NCBI RefSeq assembly: GCF_002078875.1 | Contig: NC_034421.1 | Location: 9,719,787 to 9,783,786 of the forward strand | Reading direction: 5' to 3' | Length of the DNA: 64,000 bases | Source: Numida meleagris | Taxonomy: Eukaryota; Chordata; Aves; Galliformes; Numididae | Part shown: piece after piece, positions 57,436-64,000 of the stretch | Layout of the letters: each line of letters starts with the position of its first letter | Position numbering within the stretch: position 1 is the first letter of the stretch | Position numbers and translations under genes: made by a program | Notes under the pieces: model-generated | What the model saw: the letters and a program-made list of their open reading frames with translations, nothing else | Databases searched by the model: none | What the model was told of the DNA's origin: nothing

Positions 57436-57443
57436 CATGAGGG

Positions 57444-57556
57444 ATCATAGAGTCACAGAAGGGCTTGGGTTGGAAGGGACCTCAAAGATCATCTAATTCC
57501 AACCCCCTCCCGCAGGCAGGGTTGCCAACCGCTAGATCAAGCGGTAGATCAGGCTG
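57444..57556 (-). mobile_element. CR1 LINE 3' end (antisense, truncated)
   Basis: ATCATAGAGTCACAGAAGGG, then GGGTTGGAAGGGACCTCAAA, GATCATCTAATTCCAACCCC, GGCAGGGTTGCCAACCGCTA and GATCAGGCTG: a clear antisense CR1 3' end of about 110 bp. Near its left edge on the element it carries an imperfect local duplication (CTAGATCAAGCG / GTAGATCAGG). Confidence 0.93.
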
Positions 57557-58511
57557 AAAATGGCAGGGATGTATCTGTCCTTGATATCAGCAAACTTGTT
57601 TGATGTTCTAGTTAATCAAGAGTTCATTTAAAACAGGGGATTTAGTGAAGCAATCCAAACCTTTTTGAAGAGTTGCCCTTTTGCTGGGCCAGTGGGGCTG
57701 AAGGAGTGAGGTTCACGTGGAGCTTGTAGGTAGTTCAGTATGACCCATTTTCAAGAATCTCAAAGCAGTTAATGAAAGTCTTCCTTTATTAAATAAAATG
57801 AGCCTAAGCAATCACTCGGCAGTTAGAATAATGTTCTTAGAGGCAGTGGGATGGAAGCCATTATCTAAATTCAAAGCATCATTTTGATATGCATGCTTTA
57901 TATAGTGGAATATAAAAGTAATGGACAAGAGGTGAAAGGTTGCTCACAGATCTCAGCAGAGCAGCCCTGCTTGTTCCCATGGTAAACATGACTGCACAGA
58001 TAATATGAGAGGTATAAAACTGAAATTCTCTTCTTAATGAAGTAAAGACTGCTGAGCTTTCTCTCATCTGCCAGAAGGCAATTGTAAAGGGATTCCTCTC
58101 TATTTTTACAGAAACATTCGCATTTCATGAAGCAAAGTAACAAACAGTGATCTGAATGGCTTTGTTCACCTGCTGTGTCATCTCCCAAAGGCCCAGTTCA
58201 AGTCCTCCAGTCATTTAAAAGCAGCAGGAGTCGATAAAGAAAATGGGTGATGCAGGAAACAGTCGGCACGGTTCCAGACCTGAAGCACTGCTTTGTGGCT
58301 GAGGAGCTGAGCTGCTTTGTGTACCCAGACCGCTCCCGCCTCACCTGCCACTGTAGTTTATTTCTATCTGTGCGTGTATGAGTCATCTCAGTTTCAGCTT
58401 TGATTCCCTTTGGGATCCGGTTCAAAGACAGTCATATTCTCCCAGATACTTCTTTTGAACCTTTACCAATGCGTCTACGGCAACTGTCAGTCCTCCACAA
58501 CTTTGCATATT

Positions 58512-58532
58512 AAAAAAAAAAAAAAAAAAAAA
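58512..58532 (+). repeat. poly(A) run, 21 bases
   Basis: A homopolymer A tract in intergenic DNA. No retroposon body or target-site duplication is visible around it. Confidence 0.95.
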
Positions 58533-61500
58533 TTAAGCGGTGACTGGGAAATTAATGCTTTTTAAACCTGGCATCTTGTGTATAGTAATGCCAGCAGCAT
58601 TCCTAGTAACCTGAGCAATTCACTTGCTGTGAACACAAGCGTCTTCCTATAATTTAGACACAAAACCCCAATTTTAAGGTCAACTGCTGGAGTCAACTTG
58701 TCTCTATATACAGGAACACCAAAACCCCAAACTGTGGTGTTTTTTTCCCACTGATCACGCTTGCCACTTGTCTCTCTGCTTTCCCCAACAGTTTACAAAC
58801 AGCTTCAACTTCCCTTTGTGGGCTTGTTGGGGTACAAAAAATCACATCATGGCTCCCACCAATTGCAGGAAATCTGTCACGCGATCTATCTTGTTCCACT
58901 GCTATTCTTCTCCCATTTGCGGTCTAACTCTAATTTATTGATGATTTATTTTCTACTGGTCAGCTTACGTAGGATGATTGATCATTTCAGAAGTTGGCTG
59001 TGCTATTTTCAAATCAGTGTGCTCAAAACTTACTTATTAAAGGTAATCTATGACACAAGTTATGATAGTTCTTTAAGTATGGCAGTAACAATTATAATGC
59101 ACTGAAGTTTCTTAGCACTGCAGTGGGCAACAGGGGACAGTAACATAGAAGTTAGTTGTGCTTAATGTTGTTTACACAAGGTTATTACAAGGTCAAAGAT
59201 ATTTTCCAGCAAGCTCCATGCAGCTTCGGGTATTCCAGGCAGTATTCTAGGAGCCTTGAAATCCTATTTGTGTTGCAAAAGTGCAAGGTCTGTTGTTTTC
59301 TTCCTCCCTTCAGAGCAGACCTTTGGACACATTCAGTGAGATAACCGAGTATTTTCACGCTTTGTATGTTCAGGCCAGTAACATCTCACACTTTATGTAA
59401 ATATCTATGGAAGTTACAGAAAGCTGAAAATCTGAGCTTAAGACTTTAGAGAGAAAAACACACTATCAACCAGGTTTGAGTCTAAGTCCCTTTCTTTATA
59501 GAAGTGTGTAGTTTCACTAATTACTTTGGTGATGGATGGTGTTTGGCACTTCAGCAAGTTGGCTGTGAGCATCTCTCTCCCTTCACTCTGCACGGGGAAA
59601 AGCAAACCACATAGGGATCGGAACAAGGATTTCTCTATGCACAAGGGAAACACAGAGTTTGGACAGGTTTTACTTCCACGTTCCAAGATGGTGTAGTTTC
59701 AGACAGTTGAGAAGTTTCCCAAATGAAGAAAAAGCTTCTGCATTTGTGCCACAATATCACAATGCTGATTTTACCCTTCTCTCTCCCAGCAAGAGAAAAA
59801 GCATCAAATGTGTAATTCTCGTGGCAACTGAAATGCCTCTGAACTCCTTTACTGCAGTCACTAAGAAAAGCCATTTGTGTACCTTGGAGAAGATAAAAGC
59901 AGTAGGAAGGAGGTGATGAGAATAACTTTGATTTTCCTCTGAGAACAGAACTGCTGTTGCACTGAACTGACCACAGTGAGAATTTCTTCATACGGGCTTT
60001 GAAATCCACAGAGTGTATTAATAACTGTCACCCATTTTATTTTACCTGTAAATACACATGAAGAGCTTACGACTGAAAGTAGGGGTGGCGATGATATGGA
60101 GGTTTTTGCTATGGGCGAAACTTTCAAATAGGACAAGACAACTGTAAGGATCCTACAAAGGATGGGGCAAATCTCTTTGAACATGACTCTCACCTGTAAG
60201 AACATCTCACGCTCAGTCTTAACCAAGAAAACTATTCACTAAATTCCTTAAAGAAAAATCAAACCTCAAATTGTTATGCTATTCAGATTTTTACCCTAAT
60301 CAGAAAGGCTGGATTGATTTCTGGAAGAAAATCAGGTCATATATTGCTCAGTGTTAAACCACTACCGTTCCTTTGCATGGATGCACTGTTATCTTAGCAA
60401 ATGGAGCACCCAATGTGACCTTCGCTATATTTGTACTTCTGCTTGCTTTCACATATCTCCTCTCTGAACAAAACAGCCCCACTCTTAGAAGTTTCCTTCT
60501 AGTTTCTCATTCTCTCTGTCTACTCCTAAGTTTTCTGTTTCTGTCCCTGCTAGAACATGATGGAAGTGTGAGCCCCACCTTGAACAGGACCTGCAGGGTC
60601 AGCACATTTTCATGTGTTAGTTCTAAGTGCATTGTAATCTCCGTGTTCTTTTCTATTTCTGTCTCTACAAAAACTAACATTGCATTTATTTCTGCACTGC
60701 CACTCTGCCATGATTTCAGTATTCAGAGCATAATGACATCTATAACCTTTTTTTTTCAGATGTTATTTTTGCACTCAAAACATTTGGATAGCTTAAATCA
60801 TTGCCCTAGTGTATATTTATTTCCTGGCATTTCTAAACAGAGACTTATTTTTTTTTCTTAATATTTGAGTCTGATAGGTCATTGTAGATATCCTTCAACT
60901 CAGTTTAGTTTAGAACACCAGAGAAAGGACAGGTCCTCTGTGGGCTGAGGCCAGGGCTATGGCTTGCAGTTCTGCCTTGGGTGATGTTGGGTCCATGCAC
61001 GTTCTTCTATGACCTGAATGCCTACATGTGCTGGTGTTGCGTTCCATGTGCCGAGGACTTTTTGAATTAATATTCAGCATCAAAAAAAGCTTCATTACAT
61101 AATGTGGTGTGCTGGATGAGACCACTGAATGCTTTGAAGTCAGAGAATAAGAAAACTAAAGTTTAGGTTATCAAGAAACATGTTAAATATTGATGTTTTG
61201 AGAAAATGGCACACTTGTCTTTAGTTCTTACTTAAAAAGTCAGAAGTTTACTTCTATGAGGAGCTGTACACAGGCAGCAGAAGGAGCCTAACGGAGAAAT
61301 CGAGTCACTGGTGAAACCAGCCCTCTTTGATCATGGTGCTTTTATGTATTCCTTGGGGCTTAGAGCAGTGTGGGTGGGGAGACTGAAGAGTACATGAACC
61401 AGACTTGCCACCTCATTGCTCACATCAGTGTATTCCCCAGCTGGCCCTCCACGCTTCTTGTAGAAGCATTTTTGCTTTCTGAGAAAAGTAGGATGCGAGG

Positions 61501-63567
61501 TTATCTGCAGCCCTCTTGTGATACTTGTGCCCTCTTACTGTCTGTGGACTACTGCTTCAGACTGCAATCCTGTACCATATTTGCCTCAATGCTGTATCAA
61601 CAAAATCCTCCAATTTTGCATAAGTAGGTGACATGTAATCATTTACACATGAGCAACCCGCAGTGAACTAAATACAAATTAACTCCCAGCAAACTGCTGC
61701 CTGTTATCCCAGTGAGGATGCAGGTTGCCTTTGGCTCAGCGTCCTGTGCACAGAGAATAATTAGGACCTGGGAACACTTCAGTTCTAACTGCGGAGTGCT
61801 CCCACTGGCTTCGCCGCAAGCGGGAGAGTCCCAGGCACCGCAGGGCTTTAGCAGTCCAGAAATGTGCCTGCTATTGAGGAGTGGTGAGGGCTGCTGTTAT
61901 TTTAGGGAACTGCCTCTGTGTGTGTGGGCGCACGAGTGTTTATGTGTATGGATGTGCATTTTAAAAAAACATCTTCCTCTCCAAATCCTCTCTAAAGTGA
62001 ATGAAATGCTCCCAGTACCAAGCCCTTATTTGCTGACTTTAGCAGCAATCATAGGATAGATTTTTAAGGAGACAGATGGCTCAGTGGTCAGTGAGGTTGG
62101 AGGAACACCGCCTGTGTGTGTCAAAAAGACCTCGATAATGTGGTGCCATGGGTGGTTGCCCAGTCTGTGTGTTAATGGTATGTCCTGGATTCAGATATAA
62201 AACCTTGCACTGTTCGGTCAGGAGTGTGGAATTTACAAAAGTCTTGCTCTGCTCTTGGTTAGAAGCAAAGCAGGACCCTGGTGTCTGCAGTCTGGTTTCT
62301 AACGCTGGCTCCCGCATTGCCATGCCAGGGGATCCTGTGAGCTGTTTCAGCTCTGTGATCTCGCTCCTCCTTCCATTTGACAGTAAAGTCTTTGCAGGCA
62401 TCCATTCCTTGCCACTTTCTCATGGATCAGGCACCGAAACTGGATTTGCAGCAATGAAATAGTTTAAAATACACAAATACACCATTTTCTCCTACTGTGA
62501 AAGCTATTGGGATAATATCACAACATCTAACCATTTGCAAGCAGAAGCCCAATGCACAGAGGGATGCAATGATGCTGAGCTCACCCCAGGAGCCACCAGC
62601 ATTTGGGGTGAAATATGACAACAAAGGTAAGCCTCAAATGGGTCTCTATCCACATTTACCTGCAAGACAAACCTCAACGCCCTGACACCATGCCACCCTG
62701 CTGCTGAGGAGAGGGGTCTGTGCTGGGAGCACATGGAGGAAGCATCATTTTTAAGCTGCAGACCCCAAACTAACAGCACAGTGTGGGAAATATTAATCAG
62801 TTTGTCCTGTGGTGGCCTGTTTGGCTCAATCTTACAAGGAAAATTAACTTTTTGTTATCCTTGTATAAGTCATGTTCTTAGATAATTTCTTTAAGACTTG
62901 TACAGGATACTTTCAGTGGACTGTGCTCATGATACTTGCTGTGCTTTAGATCCTTGTGCACTTGTTGAAGTGTCCTCGGGACCCATGAATATGAGTGTTT
63001 CCTTTTCTGGCTTAAATTTGTTTTCACTGTTTTTGCTGTCTTGTTGGTTGTGCAGAGCAGCTGTCCTGAGCGTTACTGTGCTGTCCTCCTTACCGCAGGC
63101 ACAAAGGAAAAGCCCTTTGGAGGAAATAGCTTTGTTTCCCTTTACAAGCATCAGCATTAGAAAAATGATCATGAAAGAGGGCTTAATGAGAATTTGAGCT
63201 AACTATAACAAGAGGGATCCAAATATTTTTTTAATGAGATAGGTTATAAAAAGAAAAGTCCTGTACTAATGGCTTCAGAGATTTAATCAGAAGACTTGGT
63301 TCATATTCCAGAAATGATCCTTGTGCAAGAGCTACATCTTCATTAAGGGGCTGCATTTTAATGGTCCACCAATCAAACTAAAGATCTCTTCATAGTCATT
63401 AGATGGTGACAGTCCTATTTTAACATTATGATGTCTTTTCATTGCTTTCAGTGCACAGTGTGTGCCAAAAAACCATCACAAAGTTTCACAGAGTCATATT
63501 CGACCAGGCAGGTGAGCAGGTGAGGTGAGGGAAGTGCAGGAAGGAGAGTCACTGGGTAACTTCATCT

Positions 63568-63835
63568 TCATAGAATCATAGAATATCCTGAGTTGGAAAG
63601 GACCCATGAGCATCACAGAATTGCAGAATCATGGATTTACAGGGGTTGGAAGGGACTTCAGGAGATCATCAAGTCCTACGCCCCTGCTAAAGCAGATTCC
63701 CTACGATAGGTAGCAGAGGTAGCATCATTAAGTTCAACTCCTAGCTCTGTAAAGACCAAGAATCAGACTGTGTGTCTAAGAGTGTTGTCCAAACACTTCT
63801 TGAACTTGTCGACTCAAGCTGCCCATCCATGGAAT
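63568..63835 (-). mobile_element. CR1 LINE 3' end (antisense), interrupted by a second CR1
   Basis: The outer element begins TCATAGAATCATAGAATATC, CTGAGTTGGAAAGGACCCAT. After the insert it resumes with ATTAAGTTCAACTCCTAGCT, CTAAGAGTGTTGTCCAAACA and CTTCTTGAACTTGTCGACTC. Removing 63616-63720 and one copy of AGCATCA restores a continuous CR1 3' end. The right end is cut by the LTR that begins near 63836. Confidence 0.9.
63616..63720 (-). mobile_element. second CR1 3' end inserted in the first, with 7-bp target-site duplication
   Basis: CAGAATTGCAGAATCATGGA, GGGGTTGGAAGGGACTTCAG, GAGATCATCAAGTCCTACGC, CCCTGCTAAAGCAGATTCCC: a 105-bp antisense CR1 of a different subfamily. It is flanked by AGCATCA on both sides (63609-63615 and 63721-63727), as expected for a target-primed insertion. 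Confidence 0.88.
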
Positions 63836-64000
63836 TGTTATTGATAGAATAATGGACTAAGATTTGAGGTTTCAATTATCAAATTTATTAATTATAATGA
63901 GCAAAGAACAAAGAGGCAATGCAGCGCTGGGCGACAAGGGAATCTATGTTCCGCCAATTGCCGCGAGGTTTGAACTAGCATACGGTCCTTTTATACAATT
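63836..64000 (-). mobile_element. retroviral-type LTR, antisense, partial (runs off window)
   Basis: The plus strand starts TGTTATTGATAG, so the element's minus-strand end is ...TAACA, matching a TG...CA LTR terminus. Read on the minus strand from the window edge there is a TATA box (TATAAAAGG at 63987-63995), a CG-rich stretch with CGCCCAGCGCTGC, a poly(A) signal AATAAA (63884-63889), then a short U5. No primer-binding site follows the LTR end on the minus strand (63835 leftwards is CR1), so this is a solo LTR or the 3' LTR of a provirus lying to the right. The family is not identified. No viral gene is in the window. Confidence 0.75.

Larger units (their letters stand above)
56881..64000. 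other. intergenic DNA downstream of GRIN2A
   Basis: No gene recognised. It contains a GC-rich patch (57225-57435), an antisense CR1 fragment (57444-57556), a poly-A run (58512-58532) and the nested CR1/CR1/LTR complex from 63568. Open frames here, including a 162-codon T-rich one at 60373-60861, have low-complexity hydrophobic composition and no family resemblance. Confidence 0.75.

Noticed and set aside
58501..58540. Poly(A) run as the tail of a processed pseudogene
   Set aside because: No gene-like sequence precedes it and no flanking direct repeats are visible; simple homopolymer expansion suffices.
60373..60861. 162-codon plus-strand open frame, the longest outside GRIN2A
   Set aside because: T-rich DNA yields a Phe/Leu/Ser-heavy product with no family resemblance, no splice context and no promoter or coding-type third-base bias.

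Overview
The window is vertebrate nuclear DNA, almost certainly from a bird and probably a galliform such as chicken. It is AT-rich, with compact exons in long GT-AG introns. Its interspersed repeats are CR1 LINE 3' ends carrying the typical bird (ATTCTATG)n-type tails, plus one retroviral LTR. No bacterial or phage features are present.

The only gene I can support is GRIN2A on the plus strand, which encodes the GluN2A subunit of the NMDA-type glutamate receptor. Nine coding exons run from 1501 to 46415 and encode the last 1087 residues, equivalent to human residues about 375-1464. The upstream exons (signal peptide and most of the amino-terminal domain) lie left of the window. Every junction keeps frame and uses GT-AG. 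The order is: end of the amino-terminal domain and S1 glutamate-binding lobe (exons a-c), M1 (d), pore loop M2 and gate helix M3 (e), S2 lobe (f-h), M4 (end of h), and a 596-residue last exon holding nearly all of the cytoplasmic tail and the ESDV PDZ ligand. Exons are lettered a-i because the true exon numbers cannot be seen.

Layout: 1-1500 is the end of an intron. Exons a-e fall within 1501-10263, including an intron of only 124 bp. Exons f, g and h are separated by 14.6 and 11.9 kb introns, and the last exon is 44625-46415. A probable 3' UTR of about 10.4 kb follows, free of recognisable transposons, to a poly(A) signal at 56855. From about 56.9 kb to the end is intergenic DNA with CR1 pieces. 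The right edge holds a CR1 interrupted by a second CR1 with a clear 7-bp duplication, then broken again by an antisense LTR.

I found no previously undescribed system. The points most worth a second look are two substitutions at reported GluN2A regulatory positions (Y1292 to Phe; the L1319-L1320 endocytic dileucine to Phe-Leu), the nested transposons at the right edge, a CpG-rich coding-like island inside the 14.6-kb intron, a 20-bp perfect palindrome, and seed-type microRNA and Pumilio sites in the long 3' UTR. Human residue numbers and comparisons with mammalian GluN2A come from memory of the family. Spacing between several known landmarks (C429, T690, D731, C870, S1459) agrees with that numbering.
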